Made by a program: the position numbers and the translations under genes
Shown: piece after piece, positions 1 to 8,640 of the stretch
How the letters are laid out: every line of letters begins with the position of its first letter
How positions within the stretch are numbered: position 1 is the first letter of the stretch
The notes under the pieces: model-generated
What the model was told of the DNA's origin: nothing
What the model saw: the letters and a program-made list of their open reading frames with translations, nothing else
Databases searched by the model: none
Assembly: GCA_964545475.1 (NCBI GenBank)
Contig: CAZJGG010000045.1
Span: 1-27,024, forward strand
DNA from: CAZJGG01 sp964545475
Lineage (GTDB): Bacteria; Bacillota; Clostridia; Lachnospirales; JAISER01
Direction: 5' to 3'
Length of the DNA stretch: 27,024 nt

Positions 1-136
1 CTACGTAGGTGTTAGATCCCATATTTTCCCACAACATAATCTGTCGCTGTGCAACACATATCGTGACAAAATAAGCACCACAAGACGAATAGTCATATCC
101 CTCTAATCGTATTTTTTTACGTTTTTGTAATACCAA
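1..136 (-). CDS. REP-associated Y1 transposase (RAYT type), 5' part only
   Basis: The 5' end of a gene that runs off the left edge; 45 codons are visible. The encoded N-terminus has KRKKIRL, then GYDYSSCGAYFVTIC, then LWENMG, in the order and spacing typical of the REP-associated (IS200-like, Y1) transposase family. Members of that family are single-strand HUH transposases that act on palindromic repeats. The catalytic HUH and tyrosine motifs would lie outside the window. The start I favour is TTG at 136, preceded by a GGTGA-like ribosome site at about 142-146; a stop codon lies in frame just upstream, so the start cannot be much further out. The gene follows the rhomboid stop by about 27 bases on the same strand. 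Whether the gene is intact cannot be judged here. Confidence 0.75.
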   Translation of the reverse strand, partial: MVLQKRKKIRLEGYDYSSCGAYFVTICVAQRQIMLWENMGSNTYV

Positions 137-163
137 AAATTTTCACCGCCAACGCATCCTCTC

Positions 164-1216
164 TCAGCCTTTTTTATGGGATAAGCAATGAGCAAAAAAG
201 CATATAATAAGACCGGACACAAATCCGCCCATATGTGCTGCATTTCCAATTTGAGGATTCATAAAACCAAGGCTTATACTTAATATGCTGTAAATTAATA
301 AAAAATCCATTGGAATCCCATCTAAAGAACGGCGAGTTAAAATACACTGCATTAGTGATGCCCCTACAAGACCATAAATCCCACCGGAAGCCCCAACCGC
401 AACCCCGGACAAAAATATAAGGCTTAAAAAACTGCCTGCAAGGCCGGAAATTACATAAATAAACAGAAAAAACCCTCGGCCGAAAATTCTTTCAACTCGT
501 GTGCCAAAAATATAAATTCCAAGGCAATTGCTAATTAGATGAGTTATTCCTCCGTGCAGCAGCATTACTGTAAAAAGCCTGTAATATTCTCCATGCCTAA
601 AAACCCGAACAGGCTCTAACGCTCCTAGGGAAATAAGAGTTTCGTTACTCATTCCCCCGAAAAAGTAAGTAATTACAAGCATAACGGCGTTTAAAGCCAT
701 TATGACGTATGACAGATAGGGCTTTGTAGCTTTTATGCCACCCGTATCAAAATGTATTCCATTTTTTCCGCTTTTTATGGCGTTGTTTAATACTCTGGAC
801 AAGCCGCAAATGTCGTTTGGCTTTTCATGGTTTGAATAAATTTCTTCGCCGGAAACTGCTAACTGAAAGCTGTAAATCCTTTGGTCAAAAAATTCTTCCC
901 CTGAGTTAATTATTGCCTTAATTTCGTCTGTAATAACATCACAAACAAAAACATCCGCTACAAAAATCCGTGAATAAAACCGCCCTAAGGAGGATATAAG
1001 TTTTTCCTGCATAACGCTGTTTTGCCCATGATAGTTTTCAAGGCTTGATGCTCTTGCATTTATAAGCCGAACAATACAAACGTCTTTGCCTGCCTGTTTT
1101 TGAAAAGCAATGCTCTCTGTATCATTTGACAAAGAGCCGCTGCTTTGGTCTTTTAGCCTAACAAAATCTTCCCGGCTACCCTCGAAAATAAAAGCTTCCG
1201 CAAAATACTTAAACAT
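164..1216 (-). CDS. Rhomboid family intramembrane serine protease
   Basis: A membrane serine protease that cleaves transmembrane substrates within the bilayer; 350 residues. The first 160 or so residues are soluble and of unknown role. Membrane helices follow, with the rhomboid marks in order: LLHGGITHLISN in the early core, the catalytic serine in GASGG (about residue 277), and the catalytic histidine in NAAHMGG (about residue 328). Two ATGs lie close together. The one at 1216 has GGAG seven bases upstream and follows the pncB stop by two bases. The one at 1222 overlaps that stop as ATGA but sits too close to the ribosome site. It is the last gene of the minus-strand operon before the transposase fragment. 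Substrates cannot be inferred. Confidence 0.9.
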   Translation of the reverse strand: MFKYFAEAFIFEGSREDFVRLKDQSSGSLSNDTESIAFQKQAGKDVCIVRLINARASSLENYHGQNSVMQEKLISSLGRFYSRIFVADVFVCDVITDEIKAIINSGEEFFDQRIYSFQLAVSGEEIYSNHEKPNDICGLSRVLNNAIKSGKNGIHFDTGGIKATKPYLSYVIMALNAVMLVITYFFGGMSNETLISLGALEPVRVFRHGEYYRLFTVMLLHGGITHLISNCLGIYIFGTRVERIFGRGFFLFIYVISGLAGSFLSLIFLSGVAVGASGGIYGLVGASLMQCILTRRSLDGIPMDFLLIYSILSISLGFMNPQIGNAAHMGGFVSGLIICFFAHCLSHKKG

Positions 1217-1218
1217 AA

Positions 1219-2673
1219 TCATTCTCCGCGGATATTGCGAATCATTTCCTGTTTTAAATCCCAAAGTTTTTGAGATAAATCCACAGGCACAATATGCGGG
1301 TTAACAAGACGTCGGTGTTCTTCCCAAAGGGTCGCCTGCTCTTTTTCACAATATTCTCTTATGTCCATAATTTGAGGGCTTTCATACACGCATTTTCCGT
1401 CTAAGAAAATTGGGGTCAGGAGTTCTCGAGTTACATAAGTGTCTTTTTTCAGCGTCATTTTTTTCCATATAGCCTGGGGGTCAAAAATCGTTAAATCCTC
1501 AGACGAGTCGAACTTTTCATTGTCCAGCGCTATTAAATCCGCTTTAATTTTACCTGTTAACTTATCATAAAACCTTACTATTTTTTTGTAGCCAGGGTTT
1601 GTTACTTTTTCAGGGTTGTCCGACAATTTTATCGCCGGTTTTAAAACGCCATCTCCGTCAGTTTGAGCCGCAAGCTTATAAACTCCGCCGAAAGATGGGC
1701 AATCCGAAGAAGTTATAAGGTTTGTCCCAACTCCCCAGTTTGTTACCTTCGCTCCTTGTAGCTTTAAATCTCTAATAAGATATTCATCTAAATCGTTAGA
1801 AGCGGTTATTACGGCGTTAGGGTATCCGGCTTCGTCCAGCATTTCTCTTGCCTTTTTGGATAAATAGGCAATGTCTCCGCTGTCTAGCCTTATTCCTATA
1901 CGTTCCGTGCTAACACCGTTTTTCTTCATTTCATCAAAAACTTTAATTGCATTTTTTACACCGGAATTTATTGTGTCGTATGTGTCTACTAAAAGGGTAC
2001 AAGCATTTGGGAAAAATTTAACGTATGCTCTAAAAGCTTCAAGCTCTGACGGAAAACTCATTACCCAGCTATGGGCATGAGTCCCCTTAACGGGTATACC
2101 AAACATTTTGCCTGCCAAAACGTTGCTTGTTGCGCTGCAACCGCCGATTACAGCCGCTCTTGCGCCGTAAACCCCAGCATCCGGCCCTTGGGCACGTCTA
2201 AGGCCGAATTCAAGAACAGTATCCCCCTGGGCGGAATATACAACTCTAGCGGCCTTCGTGGCAATAAGGCTTTGGTGATTAATAATATTTAAAAGTGTTG
2301 TTTCGATAATTTGCGCCTGCATTATAGGCGCTTTAACCCGTAACATCGGCTCTTGTGGAAAAACAACTGTGCCCTCCGGCGTTGCGTAAATATCTCCCTC
2401 GAACTTGAAATTTTTTAAATAATCTAAAAAATCATCAGAAAAACAGTTAAGTCCTTTTAAATAATTTATGTCCTCTTCTGTAAACTTAATATTTCTAATA
2501 TATTCAATAACCTGCTCCAGCCCGGCAAAAACAGAAAAACTGTTTCCGCTTGGGTTTTTTCTGAAAAATAAATCGAACACAACCTCTTTTTTTAAATAGT
2601 CTAATGAGTGATAGCCCTGAAGCATCGTCAGCTGGTAAAAATCCGTTAGCATAGATAAATTATAAAATCCCAA
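1219..2673 (-). CDS. pncB: Nicotinate phosphoribosyltransferase
   Basis: Joins nicotinate to PRPP with ATP to give nicotinate mononucleotide, the entry step of the Preiss-Handler NAD salvage route in the cytoplasm. At 484 residues it has the usual length for Firmicute enzymes. The N-terminus MLTDFYQLTMLQGY, the block FGLRRAQGPDAG (about 156-167), the THAHSW histidine block (about 198-203), LVDTYDT and RLDSGD are all family hallmarks. The start is TTG at 2673, with AAGGAG nine bases upstream; that ribosome site overlaps the end of the preceding methyltransferase gene, whose stop is only five bases away. The family normally begins a few residues before MLTDFYQLTM, which supports the TTG. It is co-transcribed with the DNA-replication and signalling genes upstream. 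Confidence 0.95.
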   Translation of the reverse strand: MGFYNLSMLTDFYQLTMLQGYHSLDYLKKEVVFDLFFRKNPSGNSFSVFAGLEQVIEYIRNIKFTEEDINYLKGLNCFSDDFLDYLKNFKFEGDIYATPEGTVVFPQEPMLRVKAPIMQAQIIETTLLNIINHQSLIATKAARVVYSAQGDTVLEFGLRRAQGPDAGVYGARAAVIGGCSATSNVLAGKMFGIPVKGTHAHSWVMSFPSELEAFRAYVKFFPNACTLLVDTYDTINSGVKNAIKVFDEMKKNGVSTERIGIRLDSGDIAYLSKKAREMLDEAGYPNAVITASNDLDEYLIRDLKLQGAKVTNWGVGTNLITSSDCPSFGGVYKLAAQTDGDGVLKPAIKLSDNPEKVTNPGYKKIVRFYDKLTGKIKADLIALDNEKFDSSEDLTIFDPQAIWKKMTLKKDTYVTRELLTPIFLDGKCVYESPQIMDIREYCEKEQATLWEEHRRLVNPHIVPVDLSQKLWDLKQEMIRNIRGE

Positions 2674-2678
2674 TGTTA

Positions 2679-3428
2679 TTACTCCTTATTTCCATAATAA
2701 ATTTCGTAAACCTCAGGCGTATATTCTCCGTTGTCTTCATATATTAAAAGCGGCTGTAAAACCTTTAAGAAAGGTTTGCCGCCTTTTATCGCTTCTATAA
2801 GTACTAAAATAGGCTCTTTGCCTAACTTTGGATGTACGAGCCTTAAAATTTTCGGTTCTAAGTTATTTCGGCGCAAAGTTGTAATAACATCCACAAGCCT
2901 GTTTGGGCGGTGAACAACATACATTCTGCCCCCCAGCTTTAATAAGTTTTGGGCAGTTCTCCCAATGTCTTCAAATGTACACAAAATTTCGTGCCTAGAA
3001 ACTGCTTTTGTTTCATATTCGTTTAACATTCCTGCCCCAACGTTCATATAAGGCGGGTTAACAGTAATAACGTCTAAGCTGTTGGGCTTAAAAATACCGT
3101 TTAAATCTTTAACATCCGCTTCAAAAATTTCAACTCTATCCGCTAATCCATTGTATAAAACGCTTCGTTTTGCAAGCTCTGCCGATTCCTTTTGAATTTC
3201 AACGCCGTAAAGCTTTTTTGCTTTAGTTTTTGCGGAAAGTAAAATTGGTATAACGCCGTTTCCCGTACACAAATCAAGCGCTTGTTCACTGGGCTTAATT
3301 TTTGTAAAACCGGAAAGCAAAACCGCATCAACACCAAAACAAAAGCGTTTAGGGTCTTGTATAATGAAAAGACCTTTGCAATGTAAATCGTCCAGCCGTT
3401 CATTAGGTAAAATTAATTCGCTAATCAT
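2679..3428 (-). CDS. tRNA1(Val) A37 N6-methyltransferase-like protein (YabB/TrmN6 family)
   Basis: A SAM-dependent N6-adenine methyltransferase of 249 residues. The SAM-binding loop is LDLCTGNGVIPILL (about 51-64), and the catalytic NPPY tetrad of N6-adenine methylases is at about 124-127. Family members of this size act on adenine 37 of tRNA or on related RNA sites; I cannot tell the exact substrate from sequence. It follows ricT with a one-base overlap (TAATG), which suggests translational coupling. The order ricT-yabB is like that of Bacillus subtilis, supporting the YabB assignment. The next gene, pncB, begins five bases downstream. Confidence 0.88.
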   Translation of the reverse strand: MISELILPNERLDDLHCKGLFIIQDPKRFCFGVDAVLLSGFTKIKPSEQALDLCTGNGVIPILLSAKTKAKKLYGVEIQKESAELAKRSVLYNGLADRVEIFEADVKDLNGIFKPNSLDVITVNPPYMNVGAGMLNEYETKAVSRHEILCTFEDIGRTAQNLLKLGGRMYVVHRPNRLVDVITTLRRNNLEPKILRLVHPKLGKEPILVLIEAIKGGKPFLKVLQPLLIYEDNGEYTPEVYEIYYGNKE

Positions 3429-4306
3429 TAGTCCAATATTTCCTTAAGCTGAGAAATATCTATTTTTTCATCTGTATTGTTTGTTTTTGCTTTTTCCAAT
3501 ATTTTTATTTCGTCTGTTGCATAATATCCGGCAATAGGCCCGTCGCTTGGTTTTTTAATAACAGACGCTTTTATAATTTGTCTTAAAACGTTAACGCTTA
3601 AAACCTCGCCTCGTCCGTCTGGCGTCATAACAATATCCCCTACGCCGGGTAAGTTTTTATTTAAAAATTCGTAAGTCTCTTCTTCATATTTAAGACAGCA
3701 CATTAAACGACCGCAAATACCTGAAATTTTTGTTGGGTTTAAAGATAAGTTCTGCTCTTTAGCCATTTTAATTGAAACCGGCTGAAAATCCCCCAAAAAC
3801 GTTGCGCAGCAAAGAGTTCTTCCGCAAATGCCAATTCCGTTAAGCATTTTTGCCTCGTCACGAACCCCAATTTGCCTAAGTTCAATTCTCATGCGGAATA
3901 TGGCCGCCAAGTCTCTTACAAGCTCTCTAAAGTCCACCCGACCATCGGAAGTAAAATAAAATATTATTTTTGTAAGGTCAAAGGTAAGCTCAACATCTAT
4001 AAGCTTCATATCCAAATTATGGTCTTTAATTTTATTATAACAAATACCTATAGCTTCTTTTTCCTTAATTTTATTTTGGTCTTCCTGCCTGTGGTCGTTT
4101 TCCGTGGCAACCCTAAGAACTTTTTTAAGGGGTAAAACAAGCTCTTCCTCGGTAACATCCCTATTGGGTAGTTCAACCGTTCCAAACTCCACTCCTCTTG
4201 CCGTTTCCACAATAACGTTAACACTGCGCTCAAGCTCAAGCCCATTAGGGTCGAAATAATATATTTTTCCAACCTGCTTAAACCTGACGCCAACTACATT
4301 AACCAT
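3428..4306 (-). CDS. ricT: PSP1-domain protein RicT (YaaT)
   Basis: Homologue of B. subtilis YaaT/RicT, a member of the RicA-RicF-RicT complex that carries Fe-S clusters, promotes RNase Y-dependent mRNA maturation and affects sporulation and competence. The protein has 292 residues and an intact PSP1 core. Six cysteines sit in two conserved groups, CGRTLCC (161-167) and CGRLMCC (198-204), which match the cluster-binding residues of the family. AAAGGAG lies 12 bases before the ATG. It is part of the conserved darA-yaaR-holB-ricT-yabB order. The partners RicA and RicF are not in this window. Confidence 0.93.
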   Translation of the reverse strand: MVNVVGVRFKQVGKIYYFDPNGLELERSVNVIVETARGVEFGTVELPNRDVTEEELVLPLKKVLRVATENDHRQEDQNKIKEKEAIGICYNKIKDHNLDMKLIDVELTFDLTKIIFYFTSDGRVDFRELVRDLAAIFRMRIELRQIGVRDEAKMLNGIGICGRTLCCATFLGDFQPVSIKMAKEQNLSLNPTKISGICGRLMCCLKYEEETYEFLNKNLPGVGDIVMTPDGRGEVLSVNVLRQIIKASVIKKPSDGPIAGYYATDEIKILEKAKTNNTDEKIDISQLKEILD

Positions 4307-4334
4307 AAAAAGTATTTTCTCCTTTGTATATCTT

Positions 4335-5330
4335 TCATATTAACTGCTTATTTAAATTCATCAGCATAACTGTAATAATTAGATTAAAATTTCCATATTT
4401 AAGTAAATTCCGTTTTGCCTCTGCAATTGCTTCGCAGTTTGCTATAAGTTTTTTAAGGCTAAAGCCCGTAGAAACGGATTTTATCCTGTCAAGCTCGTCC
4501 TTTTGGGATACAAGCAAGCTGTTTTCAGTTTGTTTATAAACTGCCAAATCTCTATACCATAAATACATTATATCCAAAATATTGTGAACCCTGTCTTTAA
4601 GCCCTTCAATTTCCCTTAAGGCAGTAAAAACATACTGTTCCGGCTCTTTTTCTATTGATATTGCCATATCTATAGCCCTTTTCCGTATTACAGAAAAAGC
4701 CTCATCATTAATTAGTTCTTTAGCTCTACCAATATTTCCACCAGAGTAAATGGCGTAAGCATTGGCTATTTCAGGTTCAATGCCCTCTTCGTTAATTATA
4801 TGACTGCTGACAATATCCGTTGTAACAGGTTTTAGCTTAAACAAAACCGAACGGGAAAGTATAGTTGGCAGGAAGTTTTCATAATTACTTGCATTTAGAA
4901 GAAAAACCCCATAATCAAAGGGTTCTTCAATAGTCTTTAAAAGGGCGTTTTGCGCCTGAACAGTCATTTCGTCTGCATTTTCCACAATAAATATTTTATA
5001 TTTGCTTTGATAAGGCTTTATTGCCATTTTATTAATAATTTGCTCTCTAATGTCGTTTATGCCTAGTACTTTTGTTTTTGTGGGGTGAACGAAATAAACC
5101 TCGGTGTGGTTGCCGTTTTCGTAAGCTTTGCAAGAAATGCAACTGTTACAAGGTTTTTCTCCCTCTCCCATGCATTGAAGTGCTTTTGCGAAAGTGTTTG
5201 CCAAAAGGCTTTTGCCAACGCCGCTTTCGCCTGAGAATATAACAGCGTGAGGAACACGGTTATTTTTAATTGCGCTTTGCAAATTATTAACTACTTTTTC
5301 ATGCCCGTAAATTTTATTGAAAGAATACAT
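4335..5330 (-). CDS. holB: DNA polymerase III delta' subunit
   Basis: Clamp-loader subunit that helps place the beta sliding clamp on DNA; 331 residues. There is an intact Walker A, GESGVGKS (34-41), a four-cysteine zinc module (C53, C61, C64, C67; the CNSCISC pattern), the NALLKTIEEP block and an SRS sensor-like motif where many family members have SRC. The C-terminal third is the helical collar domain. AGAGG lies just before the ATG, and the yaaR stop is eight bases upstream. The same neighbours (yaaR before, ricT after) are found in B. subtilis. Confidence 0.93.
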   Translation of the reverse strand: MYSFNKIYGHEKVVNNLQSAIKNNRVPHAVIFSGESGVGKSLLANTFAKALQCMGEGEKPCNSCISCKAYENGNHTEVYFVHPTKTKVLGINDIREQIINKMAIKPYQSKYKIFIVENADEMTVQAQNALLKTIEEPFDYGVFLLNASNYENFLPTILSRSVLFKLKPVTTDIVSSHIINEEGIEPEIANAYAIYSGGNIGRAKELINDEAFSVIRKRAIDMAISIEKEPEQYVFTALREIEGLKDRVHNILDIMYLWYRDLAVYKQTENSLLVSQKDELDRIKSVSTGFSLKKLIANCEAIAEAKRNLLKYGNFNLIITVMLMNLNKQLI

Positions 5331-5338
5331 AAAAACCT

Positions 5339-5779
5339 CTAAACCATTATATCAAGAAGAAGACCTCTTATTTCGTCGGTTTTATCTAAAATTTTAATAT
5401 GGTCCTTTTCCGCTTTTAAAAGTTCCTGGGCTAAATCGTCAAGCTCTTTATTCACAAGCTTTACAATGCCGTAAACTCTGTGGCGGCCTCGCCTGTCTAA
5501 AAAGTTCTCCCGTGAAAAATGGTGGGAATTTGTTACAACCTCGTTTATAAAATCCGAAATAAGACCTCTGTATCGTTTTAAGTCGTTAATATCCATATGC
5601 TCCGCAATTTTTTTACCTTGCACAGTAATATCGCCGATAAGAGAGCCAAGCCTTTCAGAAAGCCCCTCTTTATCAAGCTTGTTAAGGGTAAAGCTAAAAT
5701 CGTGATCCTGTTTTTTTTCAATCGGTCCTTGCGCTTCCTGAAATTTCGCCGATAAAATATCGGATATTTTAAGCTCCAT
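5339..5779 (-). CDS. yaaR: YaaR family protein (DUF327)
   Basis: A 146-residue, mostly helical protein of the DUF327/YaaR family. Typical features are the central LKRYRGLISDFINEVV block, the RHRVYGIVKLVNKELDDLA block and a C-terminal heptad-rich helix ending in IRGLLLDIMV. No enzymatic motif or membrane segment is visible. No biochemical role is established for the family that I can rely on; its conserved place between darA and holB is the main functional hint. The start is ATG at 5779, preceded by GAAGG. Confidence 0.85.
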   Translation of the reverse strand: MELKISDILSAKFQEAQGPIEKKQDHDFSFTLNKLDKEGLSERLGSLIGDITVQGKKIAEHMDINDLKRYRGLISDFINEVVTNSHHFSRENFLDRRGRHRVYGIVKLVNKELDDLAQELLKAEKDHIKILDKTDEIRGLLLDIMV

Positions 5780-5803
5780 TTTATAACCTTCTTCTTAAAA
5801 TGA

Positions 5804-6133
5804 TTATACCTTGCGGAATTCCTCTACGTTAAGCACAAAAACCGTAGCCCCGCCTACAGTTACTTCAATCGGATACGGAACGTACCCGTCCGTAGCGTTT
5901 ACATGGGCAGAATTAACCGAAGCAATTTGTTTTCTGGATTTGCATTTTTGTTCTATTATGGAAACAAGTTCATCAATTTTATTGTCTTCCACACCGCAAA
6001 TTAAAGTGGTGTTACCTGCCCGCAAAAAACCGCCTGTTGAAGCAAGCTTTGTAACGCTGAACCCCTTTTCGCTTAATAAATCCATTATTTGAAAGGCATC
6101 CTCATCATGGATAATTGCCATAACCAGTTTCAT
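5804..6133 (-). CDS. darA: Cyclic di-AMP receptor DarA (YaaQ/PstA-like)
   Basis: A small PII-like trimeric protein that binds cyclic di-AMP. The chosen ATG at 6133 gives 109 residues, the same length as B. subtilis DarA. AAAGGGG lies eight bases upstream; an in-frame ATG at 6154 is rejected because it lacks a comparable ribosome site. The N-terminus MKLVMAIIHDEDA and the nucleotide-contact segment TGGFLRAGNTT (33-43) are diagnostic; T28 and the glycine at about 47 are also present. It is the first gene of the minus-strand operon, with an extended -10 promoter upstream. In B. subtilis tmk precedes darA; here the operon starts directly with darA. Confidence 0.95.
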   Translation of the reverse strand: MKLVMAIIHDEDAFQIMDLLSEKGFSVTKLASTGGFLRAGNTTLICGVEDNKIDELVSIIEQKCKSRKQIASVNSAHVNATDGYVPYPIEVTVGGATVFVLNVEEFRKV

Positions 6134-6177
6134 ATAGAATTCCCCTTTCCACACTACACTTATAAACTATTACCGCT

Positions 6178-6183
6178 ATTATA
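6178..6183 (-). promoter_or_regulatory. Extended -10 promoter element for the darA operon
   Basis: Read on the minus strand, this is TATAAT preceded by TG and one base (TGATATAAT), an extended -10. No good -35 is seen at 17 bases. It lies about 45 bases before the darA ATG. Confidence 0.6.
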
Positions 6184-6222
6184 TCACATTAATTTCAATT
6201 TCACTACATATTTTTATTAATT

Positions 6223-6325
6223 TATAGCAATTTTCTAATTCTTAATCCAATGAAACACGGCGCATTAGCGCAAACGCCATAGGCGTTTAGTGATTCATTG
6301 GATTACCTTAAATAAAATTGCTATA
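6223..6325. repeat. Nested inverted-repeat element, MITE-like or palindromic unit
   Basis: A 103-base structured element in the gap between the divergent darA and yuaF-like genes. Outer 12-base arms at 6223-6234 and 6314-6325 are exact inverse copies. A second exact 12-base pair, TAATCCAATGAA and its inverse, lies at 6243-6254 and 6294-6305. Inside are two small hairpins: GCGC-ATTA-GCGC (6260-6271) and AAACGCC-ATA-GGCGTTT (6272-6288). The arrangement would fold as a long imperfect stem ending in a forked tip. No coding capacity is seen. It could be a non-autonomous mobile element or a structured repeat; a single copy cannot settle that. Confidence 0.6.
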
Positions 6326-6354
6326 TTGTAATTTTAATGCTATTGTGCTATAAT
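6326..6354 (+). promoter_or_regulatory. Sigma-A type promoter for the yuaF-like/flotillin operon
   Basis: TTGTAA at 6326-6331, a 17-base spacer, and TATAAT at 6349-6354. The start codon is 37 bases beyond the -10. The -35 directly abuts the right end of the palindromic element. Confidence 0.7.
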
Positions 6355-6391
6355 TTCCATATTAGACTTCTTTAAAAAGGAGGACAAAAGT

Positions 6392-6910
6392 ATGCAAGCG
6401 TTATTTACAATTTGTTTTGGCGTTGGCATCGGTTATATTGTTATTGGTTTTATATTAGGAGAGGTTATCGGTCTTATCGATTTTGACCTTGATACAGACA
6501 TTTCTTTCGACGGACTCGTATCTCCCTTAAAACCTTCAGTTATAGCCGCATTTTTAACTGTTTTCGGAGGGGGCGGTTTAATATTTTACAAACGCTTTGA
6601 TGCTTTTTATGCAGTTATGCTCGCTGTCATTGCCGGGTTGATTGTTTCCACTTTATTTTATCGTTTTGTAATTGTGCCCTTATATAAGGCGCAAAATACA
6701 AGTGCAGTGGAAAAACAAAGCCTAATCGGTCATAACGCCACAGTTACTGAAAAAATACCTCAAGGCGGTTATGGTAAAATAACTTATCATGCTTCAGGAA
6801 ACACCTATTCATCCCCTGCAAAATCAGAGGACGGAACAGAAATTAGCCGCAACGAAGCGGTTGAAATTATTTATATAGAAAAAAACACTTATTATGTCAG
6901 GAGGAAATAA
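6392..6910 (+). CDS. NfeD/YuaF-like membrane protein
   Basis: A 172-residue membrane protein with about three hydrophobic segments in its first 95 residues, then a soluble beta-rich C-terminal domain (about 105-172; SLIGHNATVTEKI, then YGKITYHASG) like the OB fold of NfeD proteins. Family members are encoded beside flotillins and act with them in membrane microdomains. Here it precedes the flotillin gene by five bases and shares its promoter, the arrangement of yuaF-floT in B. subtilis. AAGGAGG lies nine bases before the ATG. There is no serine protease domain, so this is the short NfeD class. Confidence 0.85.
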   Translation: MQALFTICFGVGIGYIVIGFILGEVIGLIDFDLDTDISFDGLVSPLKPSVIAAFLTVFGGGGLIFYKRFDAFYAVMLAVIAGLIVSTLFYRFVIVPLYKAQNTSAVEKQSLIGHNATVTEKIPQGGYGKITYHASGNTYSSPAKSEDGTEISRNEAVEIIYIEKNTYYVRRK

Positions 6911-6915
6911 TATTT

Positions 6916-8442
6916 ATGGACGGTTTACTATCTAGCGATTTTGTTTTAATTATAGCTATCATTGCCGCAATATTCCTGCTTATCGCCGGGATTTTCTCTT
7001 GGTGGAAAAAAGTTCCCCAAGATAAGGCTCTTGTTGTAACCGGTCTTAAAAAACGGGTTATATCCGGCGGCGGCGGCATTGTTGTTCCAATTTTTGAAAG
7101 AACCGATAGAATTTCCCTTGAAAACATGAAAATTGTTGTTAGCACCCAAGGGGCTCTTACAGAACAGGGCGTAGACATTATTGCAGACGGCGTTGCTGTT
7201 ATTAAAGTTAAAAGCGACAAAGAATCAATTCTAGCAGCTGTAGAGCAATTTAATACTGGCAACGAAGCAAGAACAATCGGTGTTATTGAAAACATTGCCA
7301 AAGACGTTTTAGAGGGCAAGCTTCGTGAAATTATTTCAAAACTTACTGTTGAAGAAATTTATAAAGACCGTGAAAAATTTGCTTCCCAGGTTCAGGAAGT
7401 TGCTGCTCTTGACTTAGCTGAAATGGGGCTTGAAATTAAAGCCTTTACCATCCGTGATATTTCCGATACTAACGGATATTTAGAAGCGTTAGGTAAAAAA
7501 CGTATATCAGAAGTTAAAAGAGACGCCTCCATTGCAGAAGCGGACGCCGCAAGAGAAACAAAAATTAAAACATCAGAAGCTTACCGCTTAGGGGAAGCTG
7601 CTAGGCTTATTGCCGAAACACAAATTTCCGAAGCCTCAAAAGATAAAGAATTAAAAGTTCAAAGCTATAAAAAAGAAGAACAATCTGCAAAAGCCGTTGC
7701 AGACCTTGCTTATGAAATTGAAAGCAATAAGGTTAGAAGAGAAGTTACAGAAACACAAATGCAAGTTGAAATTTTAAAGAAAGAAAAAGAAATTGAACTT
7801 GCAGAGCAAGAAGCAACCCGTAAGGAAAAAGAACTTGATGCCAGCGTTGCAAAAATTGCAGATGCTGAAAAATATAGGCTGGAAAAAGAAGCAGATGCCC
7901 TTAAATACAGGCACATCCTTGATGCACAAGCTAAGTCGGAAGCAATCCGTTTAGAGGGTATTGCAAGAGCAGATGCTAACCGTACTCAAGGTATGGTTGA
8001 AGTTGAGCTTAAAGCAGAGGGCATACGCCTTGAAGGTACCGCAAAAGCAGATGCAAGAAGGCTTGAAGGCTTGGCAGATGTTGAAATTATTCGCGAAAAA
8101 GGTAAGGCAGAAGCGGAGGCCATGCTTAAAAAGGCAGAAGCGTTTAAACTTTATAATGAAGCCGCTATGACTCAAATGATTGTTGAAAAGCTTCCTGAAA
8201 TCGCCCAGGCTGTTGCTTCTCCATTGTCTAAAACCGAAAAAATTGTTATTATTGATTCCGCAAACGGTGACAGCAAGCATTCCGGCGCAGCGAAAGTTTC
8301 TGGCTACATCACAGACATTATTTCAACGCTTCCAGAAACTGTTGAAGCCCTTACAGGGGTTAACATGCTGGAAAGCTTTAAAAAATTCGCAGGAAACTTA
8401 GAAAATAGCAGTGTGCAAAGCCAAAACAACGAAGTAGAGTAA
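6916..8442 (+). CDS. floT: Flotillin family protein FloT-like
   Basis: A 508-residue scaffold protein of functional membrane microdomains. A hydrophobic anchor spans about 9-28, followed by an SPFH/band-7 domain (about 31-210; PQDKALVVTGLKK near its start). A long charged coiled coil rich in Glu-Ala repeats (about 215-430) follows, of the kind flotillins use to oligomerise. The tail (ALTGVNMLESFKKF and onward) is Ser/Asn/Gln-rich. AGGAGG at 6899-6904 lies inside the end of the upstream gene. It is the last gene of a two-gene operon, closed by a strong terminator. Size and order match B. subtilis FloT (YuaG). Confidence 0.93.
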   Translation: MDGLLSSDFVLIIAIIAAIFLLIAGIFSWWKKVPQDKALVVTGLKKRVISGGGGIVVPIFERTDRISLENMKIVVSTQGALTEQGVDIIADGVAVIKVKSDKESILAAVEQFNTGNEARTIGVIENIAKDVLEGKLREIISKLTVEEIYKDREKFASQVQEVAALDLAEMGLEIKAFTIRDISDTNGYLEALGKKRISEVKRDASIAEADAARETKIKTSEAYRLGEAARLIAETQISEASKDKELKVQSYKKEEQSAKAVADLAYEIESNKVRREVTETQMQVEILKKEKEIELAEQEATRKEKELDASVAKIADAEKYRLEKEADALKYRHILDAQAKSEAIRLEGIARADANRTQGMVEVELKAEGIRLEGTAKADARRLEGLADVEIIREKGKAEAEAMLKKAEAFKLYNEAAMTQMIVEKLPEIAQAVASPLSKTEKIVIIDSANGDSKHSGAAKVSGYITDIISTLPETVEALTGVNMLESFKKFAGNLENSSVQSQNNEVE

Positions 8443-8493
8443 ATTTAGCCCTTCAAGGGAAGTATATAACTAAAATCAACTATATTTTATAAG

Positions 8494-8534
8494 AAAAAGA
8501 CACTTACATTATTTCATGTAAAGTGTCTTTTTTT
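8494..8534 (+). terminator. Rho-independent terminator after the flotillin gene
   Basis: A 12-base-pair stem (8494-8505 with 8521-8532), extended by four more pairs after a one-base bulge, ends in a T run. It lies about 50 bases past the flotillin stop. Confidence 0.85.
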
Positions 8535-8640
8535 ATGAGTTTAATTTATATTTGTCTGCCTAATAGTTAAAAATTCAGCAAATTTTACTTAATAAATTTG
8601 TAATTAATAAATAATTGACTACTCGTTTTATTATAAATTG

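Noticed and set aside
6897..7319. Open frame of 140 codons opposite the start of the flotillin gene
   Set aside because: A shadow of the flotillin gene in an antisense frame, with no ribosome site or domain.
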